Positions 6,469-11,264 of a DNA stretch of 11,264 nucleotides are shown piece by piece (the stretch's first letter is position 1; each line of letters opens with the position of its first letter). A model generated the notes under the pieces. That model saw only the letters and a list, made by a program, of their open reading frames with translations, ran no database searches and was not told the origin of the DNA. The stretch spans positions 1 to 11,264 of the forward strand of contig CAZJYT010000028.1 of assembly GCA_964550325.1 (NCBI GenBank). The letters are read 5' to 3'. The position numbers and the translations under genes are program-made. Source of the stretch: CAZJYT01 sp964550325. Lineage in GTDB: Bacteria; Patescibacteriota; Minisyncoccia; Minisyncoccales; CAZJYT01.

Positions 6469-7236
6469 ATGCATTTTGATGCTATAACTTATTCTTTGTT
6501 AAAAGATAGAAAATTAAGAAATGTAGCTCCATTATGCACTATAATTACAAGTAATTGGACAGGTTCTGCAAGCGGTGAAGTTCTTTTTACTGGAGATGGA
6601 ACTACTGTTGATTTTAGCGGAAAGGTAAATCTGCCTCCTGTCAATCCTCTTAATAGTTTTACTTTACATTATACAATTGGTGGAGTTTCTTATGATGCTA
6701 CTGCTGATAGTGATGGAAATATAACAGGAGAACATATAACAAGCGGAACAATAAATCAGGATGGAAATTATGAAATTCATTTTGATACTGCTCCTGATAA
6801 TACGACAAATGTAACAGCGGATTATGATTATGGAATTTCTCCTGGTAATTTAGAGAATGCGTTAGATGGTAACCCAAATACATCAACTGAAATTGGATGG
6901 ACAACTACAATAGGGTCTGGGGAATTTGGAGCAATAATGATTATTCCTCCTTCAAATGGTATTTATTTGACTGGAATAAAATCTGGTGTATGGTCTTCTT
7001 CAGGTTCTTCTACTTGGAAAATCAGTACTTATTCAGTAACAAGTGGAGGAATTTGGTGGATTGGAACTATAAATAATGCAATTACTGCTATAACAAGTGA
7101 GCGTATTCGTAATTCAATAGCGTGTCTTATGACCGTTGATAACAATGTATTTGGTTTTAAATTTTCTTTTGTTGGAAATTCAGCTGATACATATTTTGCA
7201 AAAATTTATGAAATTTTTGTTTACAAGCTTGCTTGA
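6469..7236 (+). CDS. Fibre/receptor-binding-like protein A (MHFD N-terminus, discoidin-like C-terminus)
   Basis: This 255-aa protein begins MHFDAITYSLLKDRK, closely matching the start of the gene at 8105 (MHFDIVTYYLLKNIK). The shared 15-residue start is likely a docking peptide. Residues 36-121 form a recurrent phage module with 'GDGTTVDFSGKVNLPPVNP ... GTINQDGNYEIHFDTAPDNTTNVTADYDYG'-type features (positions 42-122). Residues about 124-255 resemble a discoidin/F5-8 type C fold (NLENALDGNPNTSTEIGW; later FAKIYEIFVYKL), a carbohydrate-binding design. The RBS AAGGGGA (6454-6460) is good. Together these point to an adsorption fibre or spike. The sugar target is unknown. Confidence 0.7.
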   Translation: MHFDAITYSLLKDRKLRNVAPLCTIITSNWTGSASGEVLFTGDGTTVDFSGKVNLPPVNPLNSFTLHYTIGGVSYDATADSDGNITGEHITSGTINQDGNYEIHFDTAPDNTTNVTADYDYGISPGNLENALDGNPNTSTEIGWTTTIGSGEFGAIMIIPPSNGIYLTGIKSGVWSSSGSSTWKISTYSVTSGGIWWIGTINNAITAITSERIRNSIACLMTVDNNVFGFKFSFVGNSADTYFAKIYEIFVYKLA

Positions 7237-7247
7237 GGGGATTAATT

Positions 7248-7730
7248 ATGCTTTATGATGTAACAAATTTAGAAAAAACTCAACACAAGTGGATTTATGG
7301 TTCTTTATATGTTTATAAAGATTTAGGCACTTATCGTATTCTCACAGATGGTTTTTATCTTTACAAAGAATATCCTAACAGGAAGGGTATTGAACCCTTC
7401 CCAATTGCAGAAGGAAAACCAAATCATATTTTAGTAGAAGCGAACCCAATTGACTTGATTTTTCTTGAATTGAAAAGAAAACTCATTGCTACTTTAGTTG
7501 ATTTTATCAAAAAGAAACCAGATTGTAGTTTTGATGAACTTGCAAAATACATTATAGAAAATGTAAAAGAAGTAGATGTAATTAAGTTATTGATTAAAGC
7601 TATGCTCAAAATAGGAAAAGTTAGAAGAATATTTAGAGAAGAAAAATTTGAAGAATTGAGAAATTTTATAGCAAAAAGTGATATAGAAGAAATAAGAGCG
7701 GCGTTTTATGAGGAAGAAAGAACAATTTAG
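7248..7730 (+). CDS. Helical accessory protein following fibre A
   Basis: This is a 160-aa protein of no recognised family. Residues 1-65 are beta- and Tyr-rich (WIYGSLYVYKDLGTYRILTDG). Residues about 68-160 are strongly helical and charged (DLIFLELKRKLIATLVDFIKKK; EEKFEELRNFIAKSDIEEIR region), with coiled-coil character. The ATG at 7248 is chosen over the TTG at 7233 because GAGGGG (7235-7240) then stands 7 bases upstream, while the TTG would overlap its own RBS. Its position right after a fibre gene, like the helical protein at 9310 after the second fibre, suggests a fibre chaperone or connector. This is inference from context only. Confidence 0.65.
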   Translation: MLYDVTNLEKTQHKWIYGSLYVYKDLGTYRILTDGFYLYKEYPNRKGIEPFPIAEGKPNHILVEANPIDLIFLELKRKLIATLVDFIKKKPDCSFDELAKYIIENVKEVDVIKLLIKAMLKIGKVRRIFREEKFEELRNFIAKSDIEEIRAAFYEEERTI

Positions 7731-7815
7731 TGAGTTAGTAGAAACTATAACTGCAATTATTTTTATAGGAATAGGAATAATAACTTTTTATTTGTTTGTA
7801 AAAATTGTAATATAG
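7708..7815 (+). CDS. 35-aa single-helix membrane peptide overlapping the tnpB scar
   Basis: The start overlaps the previous gene by 23 bases. The product opens MRKKEQFSELVETI and continues as one uninterrupted hydrophobic helix from about residue 15 to the end (TAIIFIGIGIITFYLFVKIVI). Its last codons use the same bases as the first surviving codons of the tnpB remnant in another frame, so its original C-terminus may have been replaced when the element arrived. The RBS is weak. It could be a small virion-membrane or holin-like peptide, or a chance hydrophobic frame. The charged N-terminus and clean helix favour a real gene. Confidence 0.45.
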   Translation: MRKKEQFSELVETITAIIFIGIGIITFYLFVKIVI

Positions 7816-7980
7816 TATTAAATGCAGATGTGAATGGAGCGATAAATATAATGAGAAAGGTAACCCACGAGCCTGTAAAGGTAGTGGGTAGTGGGTGCGT
7901 GAACCACCCAGCAAGGATAAGGGTAGCTTACGCTACCAAACTCCTTGCGAAGCCCTGTCCTTCAGGATAGGGTAGTTCAT
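7785..7980 (+). mobile_element. Truncated IS200/IS605-family element (right end only)
   Basis: The tnpB tail and terminal hairpins form the 3' piece of a single-strand-transposing element. No tnpA, no left-end hairpin and no 5' tnpB codons are present on either side, so it cannot move by itself. It sits between the helical accessory gene and the second MHFD fibre gene, beside a frameshifted small gene. It was probably brought in with flanking DNA during recombination in the fibre region, or decayed in place by deletion. The right boundary is estimated from the GTAGTTCAT end and the left from loss of tnpB similarity. Confidence 0.7.
7797..7970 (+). pseudogene. tnpB: C-terminal remnant of IS200/IS605-type TnpB nuclease
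   Basis: Only the last 57 codons survive. The frame reads CKNCNIVLNADVNGAINI, the second half of the TnpB zinc finger followed by the RuvC-III segment with its catalytic Asp (ADVNGA). A basic tail follows and ends AKPCPSG before TAG. Full TnpB proteins are about 370-430 aa; the first two RuvC motifs, the first CxxC pair and any tnpA are absent, so no nuclease activity is expected. The usual Gly after the second Cys is Asn here. The stretch 7861-7980 is 52.5% GC in an AT-rich genome, showing foreign origin. The remnant frame blends into the 35-aa membrane peptide at about 7785-7797, marking the deletion or recombination joint. Confidence 0.85.
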
Positions 7981-8000
7981 TTTAAAGCATTGATTTAAAA
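7863..8000 (+). ncRNA. OmegaRNA-like scaffold and right end of the tnpB element
   Basis: The 3' part of tnpB folds into a chain of hairpins: ACCCAC (7863-7868) with GTGGGT (7884-7889); TGGGTG (7892-7897) with CACCCA (7905-7910); GCAAGGA (7911-7917) with TCCTTGC (7942-7948), enclosing GGTAGC (7922-7927) with GCTACC (7932-7937); and CCCTGTCC (7953-7960) with GGATAGGG (7965-7972, one G-T pair). GTAGTTCAT follows, a typical element end near 7980. In intact elements this region makes the omegaRNA, and the next 16-20 bases of flanking DNA act as the guide, which here would be the AT-rich sequence from about 7981. Retention of complete stems suggests either recent insertion or selection for the RNA. 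Confidence 0.55.
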
Positions 8001-8011
8001 GGAGTAATAAG

Positions 8012-8100
8012 ATGCTAACAATATCAAAAGAAGCTATTTAGAACTCATTCTTGCAATAGTGGGTATTATTGTTATAAAACTTATTTTAAATAAGAAATAA
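8012..8100 (+). pseudogene. Frameshifted paralogue of the 88-aa membrane protein at 9890
   Basis: From the ATG at 8012, which has a good RBS (AAAGGAGTAA, about 7998-8007), the direct frame stops after nine codons. Switching by one base at about 8018-8021 gives a 29-aa product reading MLT then NIKRSYLELILAIVGIIV. This aligns without gaps to MLVTVRRSWLELVLAVVGIV, the start of the protein at 9890, with 12 of the first 19 positions identical (ML, RS, LEL, LA, VGI). The copy then ends NKK-stop, before the second and third membrane helices of its relative. One missing base plus truncation makes decay the simplest reading. A sequencing error or recoding cannot be excluded. It lies between the tnpB scar and the second fibre gene. 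Confidence 0.65.
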
Positions 8101-8104
8101 AGCT

Positions 8105-9298
8105 ATGCACTTCGATATAGTAACTTATTATTTGTTAAAAAATATAAAATACTTTGATAAGTTAACTGTTAATAATCTTACAGTTTCATCTAAAGGAACC
8201 TTAAATATAACACCATCTTCTCTATCAGATTTATCTGCAATTGTTAATAAAGAGTATATTGATAAAGTGGTATCAAGCTATGGAGTTTTGTATTATATGT
8301 ATGATGAAATTGATACTGAAACTGGCTATAAGCTTTGCAAATTAGAACCATCATCTTTAGCAGAAACTTATATTGAAAAGACAGGATTAGTAGATGGAGA
8401 TTATATAGATGGTTGGATTTCTCCAAGTGAGAATACTCCAGATAGACTACTAAAAGGAGTTTATAATTGGAATATAACTCTTGAAAAAACATCAGGAACA
8501 AAAACTTTAAGAATTTACTGGAAACTTATAGAAAGAAAATCTGATAATACAGAGGTTGAAATAGCAACCTCTTCTTTGTCAAATGAGACAACTTCAAAAG
8601 AAACTTTCATTGTTCCTTTACAGCTTGATAATGATTATATACTTTCAGAAGGAAGTAGAATTGTTAGTAAAATTTATGCAAGTGTAAGTGGTGGTGGCAA
8701 TGCCCCTTCAATAAGAATATATTATCAAGGAAATACTTCAAGTAGATGGGAAATCCCTATTGATTTAAATTTTTATGCAGGTGTTTTTTTACCTTTAAAC
8801 ACAGATTCAGCTATCAGTGCTTCTATTTCAGGAAATCAATGGCTTTCTGTTTCAACTTCTGGAATTGTGGGATTGCCATCACAAAGCATTTGTATGTTAT
8901 ATCAATCAACACAACAAACTATCTCAAGTGATGTAGATACTAAAATAATTCTGGATGCTAAACTTCTTGATACTCAAAATGAAGGAGATACTACGAATTA
9001 TAGAATTACTGTAAGTGAAGATGGGATTTATTTATTGATAGGTCAAGTAGGGTGGATAGGGGCTGATGTTATTGCTGATAAAGTTGTAGCTACAAATATA
9101 AAAGTCAATGGTGATCTCAAAGTTTGGACATCAAATCATACAAGCAGATCAGAAGCAATAGATTGTATAACAATAACATTACAGCAACTTTCTGCAGGAG
9201 ATTATATTGAATTATATGCTAAACAGACTTTTGGGGTAGATGCACGAGTTGATAATAACCAAGCTCATACATTTTTAATAGTAGCAAAAATAGCATAA
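8105..9298 (+). CDS. Fibre/receptor-binding protein B (MHFD N-terminus, C1q-like C-terminus)
   Basis: This 397-aa protein is modular. Residues 1-15 (MHFDIVTYYLLKNIK) repeat the docking start of the protein at 6469. Residues 40-57 (LSDLSAIVNKEYIDKVVS) resemble the 'TKxYVDxxV' linker of phage fibres. Residues about 58-225 match a familiar phage fibre domain (YYMYDEIDTETGYKL; later ERKSDNTEVEIATSSLSNE and IRIYYQGNTSSRW). Residues about 260-397 look like a C1q/TNF-type jelly roll (ITVSEDGIYLLIGQVGWIG; LQQLSAGDYIELYAKQ), which forms trimers and often binds receptors. The RBS is weak (AAATAAG), only 4 bases after the broken small gene. Best call: trimeric host-recognition fibre. Confidence 0.75.
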   Translation: MHFDIVTYYLLKNIKYFDKLTVNNLTVSSKGTLNITPSSLSDLSAIVNKEYIDKVVSSYGVLYYMYDEIDTETGYKLCKLEPSSLAETYIEKTGLVDGDYIDGWISPSENTPDRLLKGVYNWNITLEKTSGTKTLRIYWKLIERKSDNTEVEIATSSLSNETTSKETFIVPLQLDNDYILSEGSRIVSKIYASVSGGGNAPSIRIYYQGNTSSRWEIPIDLNFYAGVFLPLNTDSAISASISGNQWLSVSTSGIVGLPSQSICMLYQSTQQTISSDVDTKIILDAKLLDTQNEGDTTNYRITVSEDGIYLLIGQVGWIGADVIADKVVATNIKVNGDLKVWTSNHTSRSEAIDCITITLQQLSAGDYIELYAKQTFGVDARVDNNQAHTFLIVAKIA

Positions 9299-9309
9299 GG
9301 AGATAAAGA

Positions 9310-9657
9310 GTGAGACTTAAAATAACTTATATAAATACAGATACAAATAAGGTTTTAAAAGAAATAGAACTTACAGAAGAAGAAACCAAAGCTCTTTCTC
9401 TTGATATAGCGAATATTATTGAATTTCACACAAATTTTATCAAGCAAAGAGTGAGACAGAATATTGATAAAATAGTAGAAGAAGCTTTAAGACCCAATTC
9501 AAAGCTTATTACAGATGAGGATAGAAAAGCATTGTTTCAATATCTTTATGAAAAAGGAATTTTTGTTTCCAATCCAAGAGAGCTACCAATTGAAATAAAA
9601 AAAGAAATAGTTAAGAAAGCTAATTTGGATGTATTAAAACCTTCTGAAAAAGTGTGA
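9310..9657 (+). CDS. Helical hypothetical protein following fibre B
   Basis: This 115-aa protein starts at GTG, with AAGGAG (9298-9303) 6 bases upstream. A short beta start (RLKITYINTDTNKVLKEIEL) leads into charged helices (EETKALSLDIANIIEFHTNF; FIKQRVRQNIDKIVEEALRP) and a C-terminal helical pair with a 'DEDRKALFQYLYEKGIF' segment. No family is recognised. It follows fibre B as the 160-aa helical protein follows fibre A, so a fibre-assembly or attachment partner is possible. The two helical proteins do not share obvious sequence. Its stop overlaps an upstream GTG of the next reading frame. Confidence 0.65.
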   Translation: MRLKITYINTDTNKVLKEIELTEEETKALSLDIANIIEFHTNFIKQRVRQNIDKIVEEALRPNSKLITDEDRKALFQYLYEKGIFVSNPRELPIEIKKEIVKKANLDVLKPSEKV

Positions 9658-9662
9658 TAAAA

Positions 9663-9880
9663 ATGGACTTGCTTAAGCTGTGGAATAGCAAAAAAATCCT
9701 TTCGGTAACTATGATGATCCTATTCCACCTGATTGGTGTTTTCAAAGATATGGGAAATTTGCTTGTATTTACTGGGCAATTCGTAATCCCCTTCACAACT
9801 TTTGTCATTATTGGATTGGAACTGGAAATTATCATTCAGAATGGAAAGTATGGCAGTCAAATTTGGGGTATAGCATTTAG
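9663..9880 (+). CDS. Phage 'RNPxHNF' family protein split by a frame change at an A7 run
   Basis: From ATG 9663 the first frame reads MDLLKLWNSKK. At the seven-A run (9690-9696) the conserved sequence moves to the -1 frame, reading NPFGNYDDPIPPDWC and later IRNPLHNFCHYWIGTGNYH, and stops at 9878-9880. The joined 72-aa product matches a widespread small phage family that I recognise from the 'GNxxDPxxPxW ... RNPxHNFxxYxxG' signature (function unknown; possibly Pfam DUF7338, from memory). The conserved frame has no start codon of its own after the TAG just before the run. So the break is a sequencing error (eight A would restore it), a real mutation, or -1 slippage by ribosome or polymerase. 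The unshifted frame gives a 77-aa hydrophobic product ending at 9896, probably incidental. Confidence 0.65.
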
Positions 9881-9889
9881 GAAAACAAA

Positions 9890-10156
9890 ATGTTAGTAAC
9901 TGTTAGAAGAAGTTGGCTTGAGTTAGTTTTAGCAGTAGTAGGTATTGTAATAGGTTACATATTTGTTTTTGACCAAAAAGAATTTATAGCAATGCTTGGA
10001 AGAAAAATAGGCTTATGTGGTTTACTTACTCTTGTTTGGTATGCGGTAAGAAGGGCAAGGATCGGAATGATTAACTGGAATGAAAAAGAGGAATGGAGAA
10101 AGATTTATGCTCTTGTTTTATTAATTGCTTATGCTATTGTAATAGCTTTGGGATAA
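9890..10156 (+). CDS. Three-helix phage membrane protein
   Basis: This 88-aa protein has hydrophobic segments at about residues 9-27, 38-53 and 72-87. Between the last two is a charged loop, RRARIGMINWNEKEEWRK. The pattern 'RRxRIGxxxWxxxEEWRKIYALVLLIAYAIVIALG' is one I have seen in phage membrane proteins near lysis genes, without a known function. The start ATG lies 10 bases after the previous stop, with AGGA (9879-9882) as RBS. A truncated, frameshifted relative lies at 8012. It directly precedes the membrane-anchored transglycosylase, so a holin or spanin-like part in release, or a virion-membrane role, is possible. Neither is shown. Confidence 0.7.
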   Translation: MLVTVRRSWLELVLAVVGIVIGYIFVFDQKEFIAMLGRKIGLCGLLTLVWYAVRRARIGMINWNEKEEWRKIYALVLLIAYAIVIALG

Positions 10157-10160
10157 AGAA

Positions 10161-10838
10161 GTGCAAAACAAATTACTCAAAGCTTCTATTGATATTCTAT
10201 TAATTCTAATTGGGCTTGCTTTATTTATATTTGGCATTTTCACCATAGTTTCAGCAAAAACAAAAAAAGATAAATGCAGTTTTCTTATTGAACCAGTAAG
10301 AGAAGCTTCAGAAAGATATATTGATAAAAAATTTCCTTTCTGGTATAACATAGCAGTAGCAAAGGTTGAAACAAACTGTAGGTGGAGAATGTCTGTAGAT
10401 GGACATGGATCTATAGGCTACTTTCAATTAACTCCTAAATTTTTAGATAAATACTTAAGACCTTTATTTCCTGATTATGATAAGCCTTATAGTAAACAAC
10501 ACATTGAAGCAGCGGTTTATTACATTGGAATGCTATGGAGAAGTAATCCAGAATGGTTGAAAAAGCTTTGGGTTGTTTATCAGCGTTATAATGGAGGAAA
10601 TTGGGTAATTATAGAATGTAAAAGAGCAAAAAGTAATAAATGGGAAGATTGTTATAAGTATTGTAGAAGAAAAAAGGTTTGTGTTTGGAGGAAAGGTGGT
10701 AGATGTGTTCAATATAGAAGTGCATGTGAGATAAATTATAGTTATAGCAAAAAAGTTTATAAGTATGGACAAAAATGGAGTAGTCTTTTATGCCCAAAAC
10801 AAAGGATTAAAAGAGAGTTAATATTTCCCTTTTGGTAA
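10161..10838 (+). CDS. Membrane-anchored lytic transglycosylase (SLT type) with Cys-rich insertion
   Basis: The 225-aa product cuts the glycan strands of peptidoglycan. Residues 9-31 form a signal anchor. The SLT/lysozyme-like domain spans about 55-210: VAKVETNC with the catalytic Glu70, HGSIGYFQLTP (82-92), EAAVYYIGMLW (116-126) and YQRYNGG (140-146), then YSYSKKVYKYG (194-203). Between YNGG and YSKKV, family members usually have a short loop. Here about 45 residues carry six Cys (153, 164, 168, 174, 182, 189) among basic residues, like a disulphide- or metal-bound mini-domain. Start is GTG with a weak RBS, 4 bases after the upstream membrane gene. It may act in virion entry or host lysis. 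Confidence 0.85.
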   Translation: MQNKLLKASIDILLILIGLALFIFGIFTIVSAKTKKDKCSFLIEPVREASERYIDKKFPFWYNIAVAKVETNCRWRMSVDGHGSIGYFQLTPKFLDKYLRPLFPDYDKPYSKQHIEAAVYYIGMLWRSNPEWLKKLWVVYQRYNGGNWVIIECKRAKSNKWEDCYKYCRRKKVCVWRKGGRCVQYRSACEINYSYSKKVYKYGQKWSSLLCPKQRIKRELIFPFW

Positions 10839-10872
10839 AGAACCTGACGCAAATCTAACAAAAATCTGAAGC

Positions 10873-11172
10873 ATGATAGGGCAAAATATTTGGGACATAT
10901 CTTCTCTGTTTGATAAAAAACCTCCCAAAACTAAACACCCTATCTTTTGTCCTATTTGCAACGGTAGATTCTTTTTTAAACACGCTTTTCTTTTTAGAAG
11001 AAGTGAAAATCAGTATAGAGTCGATATTGCTGTTAAATGCAGTAATTGTGCTTTAGTGCTTCAATTTGGAGTTCATTTGACTAAAGAGCAATACGAAAAG
11101 TTGAAAAAAGTTTGGAATAGTGATAGACTTGATTATAATATAACTGGTCATAAAATAATAGAAAATGTTTAA
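10873..11172 (+). CDS. Zinc-ribbon hypothetical phage protein
   Basis: This 99-aa protein has two Cys pairs, FCPICN (Cys26, Cys29) and KCSNCA (Cys56, Cys59), spaced as in a zinc ribbon, with basic and aromatic residues between them (GRFFFKHAFLFRRSENQYRV). The C-terminus is a charged helix (TKEQYEKLKKVWNSDRL). A regulator or nucleic-acid-binding protein is the usual guess for such ribbons, but no partner is evident. There is a 34-base gap before it and no clear RBS. The frame is closed by TGA at 10867, so the ATG at 10873 is the only reasonable start. Confidence 0.65.
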   Translation: MIGQNIWDISSLFDKKPPKTKHPIFCPICNGRFFFKHAFLFRRSENQYRVDIAVKCSNCALVLQFGVHLTKEQYEKLKKVWNSDRLDYNITGHKIIENV

Positions 11173-11264
11173 AAGATTTAAAAATTTAACAGAATACACA
11201 AGTCTTATTTGGTATTTTCTTTTTATTATTTTCTTTCTTATTTTAGCTATCAGCATTGTTGATT
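11165..11264 (+). CDS. N-terminus of a membrane protein (cut by window end)
   Basis: An ATG overlaps the zinc-ribbon stop and the frame stays open to the edge (33 codons seen). The product begins MFKRFKNLTEYTSL, then runs into a strongly hydrophobic helix (IWYFLFIIFFLILAISIV). The basic start followed by one helix fits a signal anchor. The rest of the protein lies outside, so no function can be given. Confidence 0.5.
   Translation, partial: MFKRFKNLTEYTSLIWYFLFIIFFLILAISIVD

Noticed and set aside
6698..6904. Reverse-strand open frames here and at 7424, 8244, 9620, 10121, 10533, 10609 and 11053
   Set aside because: All lie opposite convincing + strand genes, lack ribosome binding sites and show low-complexity His/Tyr/Ser/Ile composition typical of antisense shadows.
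7233..7247. TTG at 7233 as the start of the 160-aa gene
   Set aside because: The only good RBS (GAGGGG, 7235-7240) would lie inside its first codons; the ATG at 7248 has correct spacing.
9654..9896. 80-aa hydrophobic product read straight through from GTG 9654
   Set aside because: The -1 frame over most of this stretch carries a recognisable conserved phage sequence, so the straight reading is probably a shadow past the A7 run. Dual coding is kept only as a possibility.
1..11264. CRISPR array, tRNA, rRNA or integrase gene
   Set aside because: No regularly spaced direct repeats, cloverleaf with a T-loop consensus, rRNA-like sequence or recombinase motif was seen on reading both strands.

Overview
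This window reads as the late (structural plus lysis) region of a bacteriophage or integrated phage of a low-GC, probably thermophilic, bacterium. Every credible gene lies on the + strand. Genes are packed end to end or overlap by a few bases, and many have textbook bacterial ribosome binding sites (AAAGGAGGT type). By eye, base composition is about 30% GC, with AGA for Arg, ATA for Ile and GGA for Gly dominating, as in thermophiles such as Aquificales, Thermodesulfobacteria or Dictyoglomi. The host assignment is inference. No terminase, portal, tape-measure or tail-tube gene is visible. Instead there are many short membrane proteins, beta-rich virion-like proteins and fibre-like proteins. This could be a tailless, membrane-containing phage, or a tailed phage whose head and tail core genes lie outside the window.

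Layout. 1-90 is a GC-rich island with two perfect hairpins, probably the end of a mobile element or a structured RNA. 113-1135 holds a small Tyr-rich protein, a CxxC membrane protein, and a peptidoglycan-binding protein with a Pro-rich linker and a C-terminal membrane anchor. A good sigma70-type promoter (1121-1149) then precedes 1178-5261: a small beta-rich putative capsid or spike protein, a signal-anchor peptide, a 252-aa virion-like protein, a 560-aa protein with propeller-like repeats, a beta-solenoid-like protein and a 219-aa beta-rich protein. 5280-7730 holds a putative papain-like cysteine hydrolase, a protein with two 'GLFxFDGTxW' repeats, a fibre-like protein beginning MHFD, and a helical accessory protein.

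7708-8104 is a scar region. It holds a 35-aa membrane peptide, the last 57 codons of an IS200/IS605-type tnpB with its structured right end (omegaRNA-like), and a frameshifted copy of the membrane gene found intact at 9890. A second MHFD fibre protein follows (8105-9298), with a fibre-type central domain and a C1q-like C-terminus. After it come a helical protein, a gene broken across two frames at a run of seven A (9690-9696) that carries the phage signature RNPLHNFCHYWIG, and an 88-aa membrane protein. A membrane-anchored lytic transglycosylase with a Cys-rich insertion, a zinc-ribbon protein and the start of another membrane protein complete the window.

How they may work together (inference): the 1178-5261 block builds the virion shell and its decorations, and the two MHFD fibres with their helical partners handle adsorption. 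The peptidoglycan-binding protein, cysteine hydrolase and transglycosylase deal with the cell wall during entry or release, and the small membrane proteins belong to a virion membrane or a holin/lysis module. The two frame breaks, the tnpB tail and the paralogous fibre/membrane genes mark 6469-10156 as the fast-changing part.
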